A program made the position numbers and the translations under genes. Of a stretch of DNA of 64,000 bases, positions 48,491 to 60,533 are shown one piece after another. Under the pieces are notes generated by a model. It saw nothing but the letters and a program-made list of their open reading frames with translations. It did no database searches and was not told the origin of the DNA. The stretch is from assembly GCF_000959525.1 (NCBI RefSeq), contig NZ_CP009832.1:1116001-1180000 (forward strand). Direction: 5' to 3'. Every line of letters starts with the position of its first letter. Position 1 is the first letter of the stretch. This DNA comes from Burkholderia multivorans ATCC BAA-247. Lineage in GTDB: Bacteria > Pseudomonadota > Gammaproteobacteria > Burkholderiales > Burkholderiaceae.

Positions 48491-48518
48491 CGGCCGGCAG
48501 CGATGCCGGCCGTTTTTT
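48491..48518 (+). terminator. Terminator of hsp20
   Basis: 9-bp stem CGGCCGGCA/TGCCGGCCG with loop GCGA and six T, starting 10 bp after the stop. Confidence 0.95.
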
Positions 48519-48743
48519 CTGCTGCCGTCGTGCGCGAGACGAGGTGCGCGTCGCGCGAATGCGAACCGGCCGCGCCGCTTGAATTTTTCGTCGCGTGCGC
48601 TATGTTATCTGTCGCTCGGCAGTTGCGGTTCACGCACTGCGTGTTTCGATTTGTGTGTCGGCGGCCATGCGCGCGGCAGACGAACTGGAGCGCGTGGTCC
48701 GGTTCGGCTTGCGCGCAGGCCCCTCTGAAATCAGGAGCCGGTG

Positions 48744-48938
48744 ATGAGCGATTTTTTCTTCGACGTGAATCTGCGTGGCGATCTGCGGCGCCTGCAACGG
48801 CAGATCGCGCATTTCTTCGCGGGTCTCCCCGCGCGGCTGCGCGCAACGCGCATCGGCCGCTTCTTCGATGCGCGCCAGGCCGCAGCGTCTGACGATACCG
48901 CGCCGCAACGGCGCGACGATCCGGTGCATCGCACGTAA
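48744..48938 (+). CDS. Hypothetical protein, 64 residues
   Basis: ATG at 48744 after CAGGAGCCG. It is a short basic protein: MSDFFFDVNLRGDLRRLQRQIAHFFAGL, then PARLRATRIGRFFDARQ, then an Asp/Arg-rich tail. It has one amphipathic helix and no membrane segment. It is followed by two more small genes (30 and 39 bp gaps), so the three form a likely operon after the hsp20 terminator. Family unknown. Confidence 0.55.
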   Translation: MSDFFFDVNLRGDLRRLQRQIAHFFAGLPARLRATRIGRFFDARQAAASDDTAPQRRDDPVHRT

Positions 48939-48968
48939 CGGGATGCGCCGTACACGGAGAAACGAGCC

Positions 48969-49232
48969 ATGATCGATCCCGTCAGACACGAACACTGGAA
49001 GGGCTTCGAGATCGACACGCGCGAGATGCCGGTCAGGCATTGCGCGACGCCGTCGGCGACGCGCGATACGTACGTCGCGCTCGTGCGCATCGTACGTGCG
49101 GGGACCGTGCTGGCCGACTGGCATCTGCCGCGCTATGCGCAGCAGTGGGCGAGCGCCGACGAGGCGCACCGCGAAGCCGTGGAATATGCGATCAAGGCGA
49201 TCGCGTCGGGACGCGTCGGCACCGCGGCCTGA
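48969..49232 (+). CDS. Small conserved-type hypothetical protein (GFEI...DEA family)
   Basis: 87 residues. HEHWKGFEIDTREMPV at the start and QWASADEAHREAVEYAIKAIASG at the end repeat the blocks seen in the 97-residue protein at 27968-28261. Soluble, without signal or membrane segments. It sits between two other small genes downstream of hsp20, suggesting a stress setting. No known domain. Confidence 0.72.
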   Translation: MIDPVRHEHWKGFEIDTREMPVRHCATPSATRDTYVALVRIVRAGTVLADWHLPRYAQQWASADEAHREAVEYAIKAIASGRVGTAA

Positions 49233-49271
49233 CGATTGCTCGCCGGCGCACACGCGACCATAGGAGGCAAC

Positions 49272-49514
49272 ATGCAGACGGAAACGTTCAGCGAATACCG
49301 AAGTTGCGCGATCCGTACCGTCGTCACGACGGAAGAGGACGGCCGCTACACGGCGGCCGCGATCGTCGCCGACCGCGACGGCGAGACGCGCACGCTCGGC
49401 GTCGAAGGCAACTTCGCGGAGTCGGACGAAGCGCGCGATCGCGCAATGGAACTGGCGATCGCGTGGATCCAGCAGCGCAGCATCGTGTCGGAGCGCTGCG
49501 TGCGACACGCATAG
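49272..49514 (+). CDS. Small hypothetical protein, distant relative of the preceding gene
   Basis: 80 residues from the ATG at 49272, with AGGAGG six bases upstream. It has FSEYRSCAIRTVV at the start and FAESDEARDRAMELAIAWIQQ near the end, the same layout of a strand block and a DEA-helix as its neighbour, at lower identity. Function unknown. Confidence 0.68.
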   Translation: MQTETFSEYRSCAIRTVVTTEEDGRYTAAAIVADRDGETRTLGVEGNFAESDEARDRAMELAIAWIQQRSIVSERCVRHA

Positions 49515-49546
49515 CGTGTTGCGCCGCGTATCGCGGCTCGGAAAGC

Positions 49547-49577
49547 AAAAAGCCCAGTCGCGAGGACTGGGCTTTTT
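49547..49577 (-). terminator. Terminator of tRNA-Thr(CGT)
   Basis: A 15-bp perfect stem GCAAAAAGCCCAGTC/GACTGGGCTTTTTGC around a 5-base loop. It ends in T-runs on both strands and can also end the small-gene operon from the left. Confidence 0.92.
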
Positions 49578-49588
49578 GCCTGAATCAG

Positions 49589-49664
49589 TGGTGCCGGAGA
49601 TAGGAGTCGAACCTACGACCTTCGCATTACGAATGCGCTGCTCTACCAACTGAGCTACACCGGC
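49589..49664 (-). tRNA. tRNA-Thr(CGT)
   Basis: On the - strand the acceptor GCCGGTG pairs with CTCCGGC except for a U-U at 6-67. The anticodon stem GCGCA/TGCGA with loop TTCGTAA gives anticodon CGT. The T-loop is TTCGACT and CCA is encoded. Confidence 0.95.
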
Positions 49665-49870
49665 AGCAGAGAAATGAAATTATAGGGTGAAATCCGAGAC
49701 CTTGGCAATAGGTTTCGCGAAATTTTTTTAGCGCCTGGCGCCTGCTTCGCGAAACCGTCGATCCGGCGGACTTCCCGCTTTCACTTCACCGCGATGCGGC
49801 CTGTCAGGGCCACATCGCGAGGCGCGATTTTACTTGCGTCGCGCGCGTCCGTCCAGTGTTGCGGTGCAAA

Positions 49871-50884
<1,014 letters not shown>

Positions 50885-51058
50885 GACAGACTCCGAAAGG
50901 CCAAAGAATCCTTGAGTTGCCGCAATTTTACCTGCCGGGCCTCGGCGGCCGACGGGTTTTTTCGTCCCGTTACAACGCGCGGCGCGCGAATCGGCCCGGT
51001 TCGCGTGGCTATGGTGCGGTAGCGCACGCGCGCGGCGGGCACGCGCCGCGCCTCATGG

Positions 51059-51092
51059 AAAAAGGCCGGCACTGCAGGGCGCAGTACCGGCC
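51059..51092 (-). terminator. Terminator of pepN
   Basis: On the - strand GGCCGGTACTGC pairs with GCAGTGCCGGCC (one wobble) around a 5-base loop, followed by five T. It lies 38 bp after the pepN stop. Confidence 0.85.
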
Positions 51093-51129
51093 TCGATGCG
51101 CGAGCGCGCCTGCCGCGATGCGGGGCGCG

Positions 51130-53823
51130 TCAGGCGAGCGCCTTCTCGACGATCTCGCGCACGTCGCGCGATTTCGCGCCTGCGGCGACCTTTTCGAGCG
51201 CCTCGCGCATCTTGTCGCGCAGCGCGGGCGTGTAGCGGCGCCACAGCTCGAGCGAACGCGCGAGCCGCGCGGCGACCTGCGGATTGATCGCGTCGAGCGC
51301 GAGCACCTGCTCGGCCCAGAACGCATAGCCCGAGCCGTCCGCCGCATGGAACTGCGCGGGGTTTGCCGCACAGAAGCTGAAGATCAGCGAGCGCGCGCGG
51401 TTCGGATTCTTCAGATTGAACGCCGGATGCGCCATCAGCTTGCGAACCTTTGCGAGCGTCGGCTGCGCGGGCGTGCCGCGTTGCGCGGCCTGCATCGCGA
51501 ACCACTTGTCGATCACGAGCGCTTCCTTCTCGAAGCGGCGATAGAAGTCGTCGAGCGCGCGCTCGGCCGGCTCGTTCGCGCCGGCCGCCGCCGCGGACAG
51601 CAGTGCGCCGAGCGCGGCCGCGCGATCGGTCATGTTGTTCGCCGCGTCGTATTGCGCAGTCGCGAGCCGTACCGCGTCGGCCGGATCCTCGAGTTCCGCG
51701 AGATACGCGAGCGCGAGGTTTTTCAGCGCGCGGCGGCCCGACGCTTCGGGCGTCGGCTCGTACGTCCCGGGCGTCTGGTGCTGTTCGTACGCGGTGAGCC
51801 ATTCGGCGCGCAGCGCGGTCGCGAGCTGGCGACGCACGAACTGGCGAGCGCGATGCACGGCGGCCGGATCGGCTTCGGCCATCTGGTCGGCGAGGTAGGT
51901 TTCCGACGGCAGCGTCAGCGCGAGTTCGCGGAACGCCGGCGACAGGTTCGCGTCGGTCAGCACGCGGCGGAACGCGGCGACGAAGTTCTCGCCGAGCGTC
52001 AGCGGCTCGTTCGCGGCCGCGCGCGCAGCGAGCGTCAGCAGCGCGCGCGTCGCGAGCCGCTGGCCGGCTTCCCAGCGATTGAACGCGTCGCTGTCGTGCG
52101 CGAGCAGGAACGCGAGATCGTCGTCGCTGTAGTCGTATTCGACGATCACCGGCGCCGAGAAATTGCGCAGCAGCGACGGCAGCGGCGCTTCCGGCACGTC
52201 GACGAACGTGAACGTCTGCTCGGTCTCGGTGAACTCCAGCACGCGCGTCGTGCCCGCTGCAGCGGCCTCGCCGTCGAGGCGCAGCGGCAGGTCGCGGCCG
52301 TCGCGGCCGATCAGCCCGATCGCGAACGGAATCAGCAGCGGACCTTGCTGCGTGTCGCGCGCGGCCGGCGACGCATCGCCGTAGCCCTGCGCGAGCGTGA
52401 CGGTGTAGCGGCGCGCGGCGGCGTCATACGCGGCGCGCACGCTGACGCGCGGCGTGCCGGCCTGGCTGTACCAGCGCTCGAACTGCGCGAGATCGCGCCC
52501 GTTCGCATCGGCCATCGCGTGACGGAAATCGTCGCACGTGACGGCCTGGCCGTCGTGGCGCTTGAAGTAGAGGTCCATCCCCTTGCGGAAGCCGTCGCGA
52601 CCGAACAGCGTCTGATACATCCGCACGACTTCCGCGCCTTTCTCGTAGACGGTCATCGTGTAGAAGTTGTTGATCTCGACGTAGCTTTCCGGGCGCACCG
52701 GATGCGCCATCGGGCCGGCGTCCTCGGCGAACTGCAGCTGGCGCAGCACGCGCACGTCCTCGATGCGCTTGACCGCACGCGCGGCCGATTCGAGATCGTC
52801 GCCGGCGGCCATGTCGGCCGAGAACTCCTGGTCGCGGAACACCGTCAGGCCTTCCTTCAGGCTCAGCTGGAACCAGTCGCGGCACGTCACGCGGTTGCCG
52901 GTCCAGTTGTGGAAATACTCGTGGCCGACCACCGATTCGATGTTCGCGAAATCGACGTCGGTCGCCGTCTCGGGGTTCGCGAGCACGTACTTCGTGTTGA
53001 AGATGTTGAGCCCCTTGTTCTCCATCGCGCCCATGTTGAAGTCGCCGACCGCGACGATCATGAAGCGGTCGAGATCGAGCTCGAGGCCGAAGCGCCGTTC
53101 GTCCCAGCGGATCGAATGGATCAGCGAATCCATCGCGTGACGCGTCTTGTCGAGATCGGCCGGCTCGACCCACACCTGCAGCAGCTTTTCCTTGCCGGAG
53201 CCGGTCGTGATCCGCTCCTCGATCGCGACGAGCTTGCCCGCGACCAGCGCGAACAGATAGCTCGGTTTGCGGAACGGGTCTTCCCATTTCGCGAAGTGGC
53301 GGCCGTCGGGCAGGTCGCCCGAATCGACGAGGTTGCCGTTCGACAGCAGCACCGGATACGCGGCCTTGTCGGCGCGCAGCACGACCGTATACGACGCCAT
53401 CACGTCGGGACGATCGAGGAAGTATGTGATGCGGCGGAAGCCTTCGGCCTCGCATTGCGTGAAGAAGTTGCCGCTCGATACGTACAGGCCCGACAGCGTC
53501 GTGTTCTGGTCGGGCGCGCACGCGCTTTCGAGCGTCAGGTCGAACGTGTCGGGCACGTTCTCGACGGTCAGCCCGTGCTCGTGCGCGCGCACGGCGCCGT
53601 GCGGCGCGCCGTTCAGCTGGGCGCCGAGGAATTCGAGCGCCTCGCCCATCAGCTCCAGATGCGGTGCGGGCGCGGCATCGGGATTGCGACGCACGCGCAT
53701 CGTATTCCTGACGATCGTACGGGCCGGCTCGAGATCGAATTCGAGCGCGACGGAATCGATGAGGAAGGCCGGCGGCGTGTAGTCGGCGCGGCGAATCACG
53801 GTGGAAGAGGCGTTGTCGGACAT
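51130..53823 (-). CDS. pepN: Aminopeptidase N
   Basis: Broad-specificity M1 zinc aminopeptidase. It has 897 residues, standard for the bacterial PepN group. The substrate motif GAMEN lies near residue 265, the zinc site HEYFHNWTGNR near 300, and the third ligand Glu in LKEGLTVFRDQEF. It has N-terminal beta, thermolysin-like, beta-sandwich and C-terminal helical domains. No signal peptide, so it is cytoplasmic. It is divergent from the DUF4136 lipoprotein. Confidence 0.96.
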   Translation of the reverse strand: MSDNASSTVIRRADYTPPAFLIDSVALEFDLEPARTIVRNTMRVRRNPDAAPAPHLELMGEALEFLGAQLNGAPHGAVRAHEHGLTVENVPDTFDLTLESACAPDQNTTLSGLYVSSGNFFTQCEAEGFRRITYFLDRPDVMASYTVVLRADKAAYPVLLSNGNLVDSGDLPDGRHFAKWEDPFRKPSYLFALVAGKLVAIEERITTGSGKEKLLQVWVEPADLDKTRHAMDSLIHSIRWDERRFGLELDLDRFMIVAVGDFNMGAMENKGLNIFNTKYVLANPETATDVDFANIESVVGHEYFHNWTGNRVTCRDWFQLSLKEGLTVFRDQEFSADMAAGDDLESAARAVKRIEDVRVLRQLQFAEDAGPMAHPVRPESYVEINNFYTMTVYEKGAEVVRMYQTLFGRDGFRKGMDLYFKRHDGQAVTCDDFRHAMADANGRDLAQFERWYSQAGTPRVSVRAAYDAAARRYTVTLAQGYGDASPAARDTQQGPLLIPFAIGLIGRDGRDLPLRLDGEAAAAGTTRVLEFTETEQTFTFVDVPEAPLPSLLRNFSAPVIVEYDYSDDDLAFLLAHDSDAFNRWEAGQRLATRALLTLAARAAANEPLTLGENFVAAFRRVLTDANLSPAFRELALTLPSETYLADQMAEADPAAVHRARQFVRRQLATALRAEWLTAYEQHQTPGTYEPTPEASGRRALKNLALAYLAELEDPADAVRLATAQYDAANNMTDRAAALGALLSAAAAGANEPAERALDDFYRRFEKEALVIDKWFAMQAAQRGTPAQPTLAKVRKLMAHPAFNLKNPNRARSLIFSFCAANPAQFHAADGSGYAFWAEQVLALDAINPQVAARLARSLELWRRYTPALRDKMREALEKVAAGAKSRDVREIVEKALA

Positions 53824-54008
53824 GGTCGTCGAGGTCGTGGAAAGGGGATCGGGCCCGCGGCGCGGACCTGGCGAACCGGCTCATTGTACAAAGGCTTGCG
53901 GCTGCGCGCCGCGCGAACTTTTTACCGGTTCGGACGGTCCGCGTATTATCGACATCCCGTCCGGTTCGCGCGGTGCGACGAACGGGAAACGGATCGACGA
54001 GGACGAAC

Positions 54009-54713
54009 ATGAAACGCGAATGGATTCATCGTGCCGCCGGCTGCATCGCGGCATTCGGCGCGGCGCTGCTGACAGGCTGCACCAGCTATGTGACGACGCA
54101 GGTCACGGCCTTTTCCGACTGGAGCGGCAGCGACGCGACGCGCACCTATGCGTTCACGCGCACCGATGCGCAGAAGAACAGCATCGAGCAGTCGACGTAC
54201 GAGCCGATCGTCGCGAACGAGCTGTCCGCGTATGCGTTCCGGCAGGTGCCGCTTGCGCAGGCGCGCTACCTCGTCGGCCTGTCGTACAACGTCGGCAGCG
54301 ATCTCGTGACGGTGCCGCAGCCGGTCTATTACGATCCGTGGTTCATCGGGCCGGGGCCGTACTGGCGCGGCGGCCCGTGGGGCCCCTGGGGGCCCTGGGG
54401 GCCGATGCCGGCCGGCTACGTCGCGCAGACGTATCGCGTGTTCGACTACACGCTCGGCATCCGCATCACCGAGCGCGCGACCGGCAAGGAGGTTTACAAC
54501 GTGACCGCGCGCACGACCGGCGACAACGGCGCGATGCTCAACGCGATGCCGTTTCTCGCGCGCAGCGCGCTCGCCGATTTCCCGCTTGCGAACGGCGCGG
54601 TGCGCACGGTCCGCTTGCCGGTCGACAAGCGTGGCGGGCCCGCGATGCCGGCTTCCAACGAGCGTCCGGTTGCACCGGCGCCGGCGTCGGGCGCCGCGGC
54701 CGCGCCGAAATAA
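54009..54713 (+). CDS. DUF4136 lipoprotein with a GPW repeat
   Basis: A 234-residue envelope lipoprotein. The signal sequence ends at LLTGC (lipobox, Cys about 24); the DUF4136 core follows: RTYAFTRTDAQKNSIEQSTY, then VANELSAYAFRQVPLAQARYLVGLSYN and RVFDYTLGIRITERATGKEVYNVTA. Between them is a low-complexity insert GGPWGPWGPWGPMP. The ATG at 54009 is the only start giving a proper signal. Function unknown. Confidence 0.85.
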   Translation: MKREWIHRAAGCIAAFGAALLTGCTSYVTTQVTAFSDWSGSDATRTYAFTRTDAQKNSIEQSTYEPIVANELSAYAFRQVPLAQARYLVGLSYNVGSDLVTVPQPVYYDPWFIGPGPYWRGGPWGPWGPWGPMPAGYVAQTYRVFDYTLGIRITERATGKEVYNVTARTTGDNGAMLNAMPFLARSALADFPLANGAVRTVRLPVDKRGGPAMPASNERPVAPAPASGAAAAPK

Positions 54714-54777
54714 TCGGCGGAATCCGGCGCGCAGGCGGACTGTCGCGGCCTGTTCGCCGCGACGTCCGCGCGTGCGA

Positions 54778-55350
54778 TCAGAGGCCGACGCCCAACAGCG
54801 CCAGCACGCCGAGCACGACGAACAGCACGGCCGCGATGCCGTGCACGAGCTTGGTCGGCAGGCGATGCGCGAAGCGGTCGCCGAGCAGGATCGCCGGCAC
54901 GTTCGCGAGCATCATGCCGAACGTCGTACCGGCGACGACCCCTATGTAATCCTGAAAGCGTGCGGCGAGCGCGACGGTCGCGAGCTGCGTCTTGTCGCCC
55001 ATCTCCGCGAGGAAGAACGCGACGAACGTCGCGCCGAACACGCCGAGCCTCGAGCGGTTCGCATTGGCTTCGTCCGCGTCGAGCTTGTCCGGCACCAGGA
55101 TCCACAAGCCCATTCCGACGAACGACACCGCGAGCGCCCACCGCATGATCGACGGCGTGACGAGCGCGCCGAGCCATTCGCCGAGCGCACCCGCGCAGCC
55201 GTGGTTGACGAGCGTCGCGACGAGCACGCCGAGAATGATCGGCAGCGGCTTGCGATAGCGCGCAGCGAGGACGAGCGAGAGCAGTTGGGTCTTGTCGCCG
55301 ATTTCAGCGAGAGCGACGGCGCCGGTGGAGATCAGGAAGGCTTGAGTCAC
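54778..55350 (-). CDS. GDT1/TMEM165/UPF0016 family manganese exporter
   Basis: A 190-residue inner-membrane cation exporter of the UPF0016 family (MneA/MntX type), six helices in two inverted repeats. Both signature motifs are present: ALAEIGDKTQLLSLVLA in the first half and FLAEMGDKTQLATVALA in the second, whose acidic residues bind Mn2+. The start is GTG at 55350 (ATG-less region). It is preceded by a yybP-ykoY riboswitch, which in this class turns expression on when manganese is high. Confidence 0.92.
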   Translation of the reverse strand: MTQAFLISTGAVALAEIGDKTQLLSLVLAARYRKPLPIILGVLVATLVNHGCAGALGEWLGALVTPSIMRWALAVSFVGMGLWILVPDKLDADEANANRSRLGVFGATFVAFFLAEMGDKTQLATVALAARFQDYIGVVAGTTFGMMLANVPAILLGDRFAHRLPTKLVHGIAAVLFVVLGVLALLGVGL

Positions 55351-55429
55351 GTACGGGGTTCCACGGGCCTTGTTATGCGTGCGAGCGACGATCCACCGCG
55401 CGCCGGGCCCTGATGCGGCGCGCCATGAA

Positions 55430-55556
55430 CCATCGGTCTCGCCAGGCCTCGGTGGCTGCGTCCGCCATGGCCGAACGGCCAAGTCTGTTGACGGACGCCT
55501 CCGTCACGATCGACGCAGCGGTGCGGCGGATCGAGCGGAGCGGCTACTCCCCAATG
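55430..55556 (-). promoter_or_regulatory. yybP-ykoY manganese riboswitch
   Basis: On the - strand the transcript carries the conserved segments in order: TGGGGAGTAGCC at the 5' side (55553-55542), GTCAACAGACTTGG in the centre, and CCTGGCGAGACC at the 3' side (ending near 55435). These match the yybP-ykoY aptamer that senses Mn2+. It stands 80 bp upstream of the start codon of the exporter gene, leaving room for an expression platform. The assignment rests on motif recognition, not on a covariance-model search. Confidence 0.85.
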
Positions 55557-55564
55557 AGCGGCGC

Positions 55565-55593
55565 ATTCTAGCATGGCGCGCGCAACGTGCAAA
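55565..55593 (-). promoter_or_regulatory. Promoter of the riboswitch-controlled exporter gene
   Basis: On the - strand TTTGCA (55593-55588), 17-bp spacer and TAGAAT (55570-55565). The start of transcription would fall a few bases before the aptamer GGGGAGTAG. Confidence 0.65.
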
Positions 55594-55666
55594 TGTGCGT
55601 TGCGCGCGCATCGAACGGCGCTCGGCTGCCGGCCCGCACGCGCTGCGTGCGGGCGCGGGGACGTCG

Positions 55667-56986
55667 TCAGTTCGCGGCGACGCGGCATGCGGCGCCGCGC
55701 TCGTGCACGAGGCGGCCGGCCGCATAGGTGCGATAGACCGCGCGGTCGTCGCCGAGCAGCGCGAACGCGAACAGCAGTTCCTCGAGCGATTCCGCGCGCT
55801 GCGTGCGCCGCGCGAGCAGCGGCGTGGCCTGCGGATCGAGCACGACGAAGTCGGCCTCGGTGCGCGGCGCGAGCGTGCCGATCGTATCGGCGAGATCGAG
55901 CGCCTGCGCGGCGCCCGCCGTCGCGAGCCAGAACATCCGCGTCGCGCTCAAATGATGGCCCGACAACCGCGCGACCTTGTGCGCCTCGTTCATCGTCTGC
56001 AGCATCGAGAACGACGTGCCGCCGCCGACGTCGGTCGCGAGCGTGACCGGCACGCCGTATTCGCCGGCCTTGTCGAAATCGAACAAGCCGCTGCCGAGGA
56101 AGAAGTTCGACGTCGGGCAGTGCGCGACGACCGTGCGCGTCTCGGCCATCCGGCGGCGGTCCTCGTCGTCGAGATGGATGCAGTGGCCGTACACGGCGCG
56201 CGGCCGCAGCAGCCCGTAGCGATCGTAGATGTCGAGATAGCTGCGATGGCCGGGGAACAGCTCGGCCGCCCATTTCACCTCGTCGACGTTTTCGGCGACG
56301 TGGCTCTGCACGAACACGTCCGGATGGCGGCGCGCGAGCTCGCCGCATGCCTCGAGTTGCGCTTCGGTCGAGGTCGGCGCAAAGCGCGGCGTGATCACGT
56401 ACATCTGCCGGCCGCGGCCGTGCCAGCGCCCGATCAGCTCGGCCGTGTCGTCGTAGCCGGACTGCGCGGTATCGCGCAGGAACTCGGGGCAGTTGCGATC
56501 CATCATCACCTTGCCCGCGATCATCCGCAGGTCGCGCGCTTCGCTCGCCGCGAACAGCGCGTCGGCCGACTGCTTGTGCACCGTGCAGTAGACGAGCGCG
56601 CTCGTCGTGCCGCAGGCGAGCAGTTCGTCGACGAAGAAGTCCGCGACCTCGCGCGCATGCTCGGGATCGCCGAACCGGCGCTCGGTCGGGAACGTGTACG
56701 TGTCGAGCCAGGGCAGCAGGCCGGGCGCCGGCGACGCGATCATGTCCGTCTGCGGGTAGTGGATGTGCGTGTCGATGAAGCCCGGCACGATCAGCTTGCC
56801 GCGCAGGTCGTGCACGACTGCGTCGCGCGCGAGCATCGGCGCGATGCGCGTATACGGGCCGGCCGCGACGACCTTGCCGTCGTCGACGATCAGCAGACCG
56901 TCTGTCTCGTGAATCGCGGCCTGGCTCGATTGTGCGGGGTCGCCGTTGAAGGTCAGCAACTGGGAGCGAAAAGCGGTTTGCGTCAT
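55667..56986 (-). CDS. guaD: Guanine deaminase
   Basis: Converts guanine to xanthine. It has 439 residues of the amidohydrolase superfamily: VPGFIDTHIHYPQTDMIASP (metal His pair), VHKQSADALFAASEARDLRMIAGKVMMDRNCPEFL and VYGHCIHLDDEDRRRMAETRTVVAHCPTSNFFLGSG, then ATDVGGGTSFSMLQTMNE with the Asp ligand. The ATG at 56986 starts MTQTAFRSQLLTF. It is the last gene of the purine cluster xdhC-add-guaD, 312 bp after add. Confidence 0.95.
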   Translation of the reverse strand: MTQTAFRSQLLTFNGDPAQSSQAAIHETDGLLIVDDGKVVAAGPYTRIAPMLARDAVVHDLRGKLIVPGFIDTHIHYPQTDMIASPAPGLLPWLDTYTFPTERRFGDPEHAREVADFFVDELLACGTTSALVYCTVHKQSADALFAASEARDLRMIAGKVMMDRNCPEFLRDTAQSGYDDTAELIGRWHGRGRQMYVITPRFAPTSTEAQLEACGELARRHPDVFVQSHVAENVDEVKWAAELFPGHRSYLDIYDRYGLLRPRAVYGHCIHLDDEDRRRMAETRTVVAHCPTSNFFLGSGLFDFDKAGEYGVPVTLATDVGGGTSFSMLQTMNEAHKVARLSGHHLSATRMFWLATAGAAQALDLADTIGTLAPRTEADFVVLDPQATPLLARRTQRAESLEELLFAFALLGDDRAVYRTYAAGRLVHERGAACRVAAN

Positions 56987-57298
56987 GACGAAGGGTCCTG
57001 CATCAAGGTAAGACAGACAGAAGAAAACGGCCGGCGCCGCAGCGGCGAAGGCGTCGACGAAGCCGTGCGCGTATCGGCGCAGCGGCGGTTCGCGCGCTGC
57101 GATGCGCACGCGCGTGCATGGCGGTTATTCGCGATTGCGCCGCGTGCAGCGCGCACTGCATCGCGCGTTGCCCATGCCGGGCGCGGCGGGCGCGCCACGT
57201 CGCATCGCCTCGGCGTGCGGTGCGGCGCGCGTCCCGTCGTCGCGACATGCCGGCCGGTGCGGTGCGTGATCATCTGTCCGTCGCCTCGATTGCAGCCG
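56987..57298. other. Gap between add and guaD
   Basis: 312 bp between two genes on the same strand, GC-rich, with no recognised gene, terminator or RNA. It is long enough for a separate guaD promoter. Confidence 0.35.
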
Positions 57299-59351
<2,053 letters not shown>

Positions 59352-59352
<1 letters not shown>

Positions 59353-59528
59353 CAGCGTGCTCCGATCGGGACGACGCGGCACGACGCGCGGCGCGGGCTG
59401 GCGGGCGCGGCGGCAACGGGAACGGTCGGGAGCGGTGCGCGCCCGGCAGGCGCGGGCCGCGCGCAAGCGGGGCGGCCGGACGTGCGGACGCCATGAGGGT
59501 GACGGATGCGGATGGTTTGCGTTGTCAT
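59352..59528 (-). CDS. Possible small ORF coupled to xdhC
   Basis: An ORF starting MTTQTIRIRHPHGVRTS ends in a TGA that overlaps the xdhC ATG by one base (TGATG). Composition is Arg/Pro/Ala-rich, no family recognised, and no clear ribosome site. Chance is as likely as a coupled leader. Confidence 0.2.
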
Positions 59529-59546
59529 GATGAATCCAGTCGACAT

Positions 59547-59902
59547 TGCGGATCAGGCGCGCGTTACGCAGGGTGAGACCGCCCGGTCTCGCGCACGTAG
59601 ATCGCCATCCAGCCGCGAAGATAGCATCGCGCGGCCGCGCGAACATGGCCGGGCGGTGATGCGGGCTATCAGACGGCGATCATGTCGATCATAGGCCGAC
59701 CGCGCGATGGCGGGGAGCGATGCGTGCGCGTCGGGCCGGAAAGCCGCAGCGGCGCGCCGTTCGCGCGGCAGGGGCGCGGGCCGCGCGGGCGTCGCGCGAC
59801 GGGGACGAAACGGCTAGGTGTTTACGCGGAGCGCCCGGCAGGGCCGGGCCGCGTGCGAACGGGGCCGCGGCGCGCGGCCGCCGCCCGCGCAGTGTGCAGG
59901 CC
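59547..59902. other. Non-coding gap between xdhC and dsbB
   Basis: About 350 bp on the upstream side of the xdhC cluster, GC-rich and without a supportable gene. No remnant of xdhB could be recognised in either strand by eye. The xdhC promoter must lie here or in the small ORF region. Confidence 0.35.
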
Positions 59903-60415
59903 TCAGCCCGCGAGCTTGCGGCGATGCCGCCAGAGGTTCGCGGCGACCGCGACGAGGATCACGGCGAACGCGATCAGCGCCCAGCCGGGCAGCAGGATCC
60001 CGAGGATCGGCGGATAGACGGTTTCGCACAGCCCGGCGACCTTGAACATGCCGGGGAACCAGTGCGCCGGCGGCAGGCTGTCGACGATCGGCTGCAGCGT
60101 GTCGAAGCCGCAGCTGAAGCCCGGATTCATCTGGATCGACAGGTGCCGCGCGGCCGTTCCGACGCCGGCGGCCGCCGCGATCGCGATCAGCAGCTCGAGC
60201 ACCCAGATTGCGCGCCAGTTGCGCATCCCGGCGGCGAGGAACGCGAAAATGCCGATCGCCGCGAAGAAGTAGCGCTGGATGATGCACAGCGGGCACGGAT
60301 CTTCGTTCTTCACGTACTGCAGATACAGCGCACCGGCGAGCAGGGCAATGCAGACCCATCCGAGCAGCATCAGCAGATGGCGTTGGCGGCGCAGCGCAAG
60401 CGTGGCTTCTTTCAT
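59903..60415 (-). CDS. dsbB: Disulfide bond formation protein B
   Basis: Inner-membrane quinone reductase that re-oxidises periplasmic DsbA. It has 170 residues with four membrane helices. The essential cysteines are all present: C41 and C44 in DPCPLC, C102 in GFSCGF and C130 in [10 protein letters not shown]. The ATG at 60415 starts [20 protein letters not shown]. Its gene is not linked to dsbA here. Confidence 0.94.
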   Translation of the reverse strand: MKEATLALRRQRHLLMLLGWVCIALLAGALYLQYVKNEDPCPLCIIQRYFFAAIGIFAFLAAGMRNWRAIWVLELLIAIAAAAGVGTAARHLSIQMNPGFSCGFDTLQPIVDSLPPAHWFPGMFKVAGLCETVYPPILGILLPGWALIAFAVILVAVAANLWRHRRKLAG

Positions 60416-60533
60416 GTCGGCAGGGATCCTCGTCGGTCGGTACGGAAAACGATCGCGCGATTTTAGCGCGAACGGTCCGGCCCCCACCGGCCGCCGCGCC
60501 TGCGGCACCCCGCCGCATCCCCGCGCGCCGCGC

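Noticed and set aside
50917-54012. A 1031-codon open frame on the + strand opposite pepN
   Set aside because: It is the antisense shadow of aminopeptidase N, with Arg/Val/Glu-rich low-information sequence and no domain.
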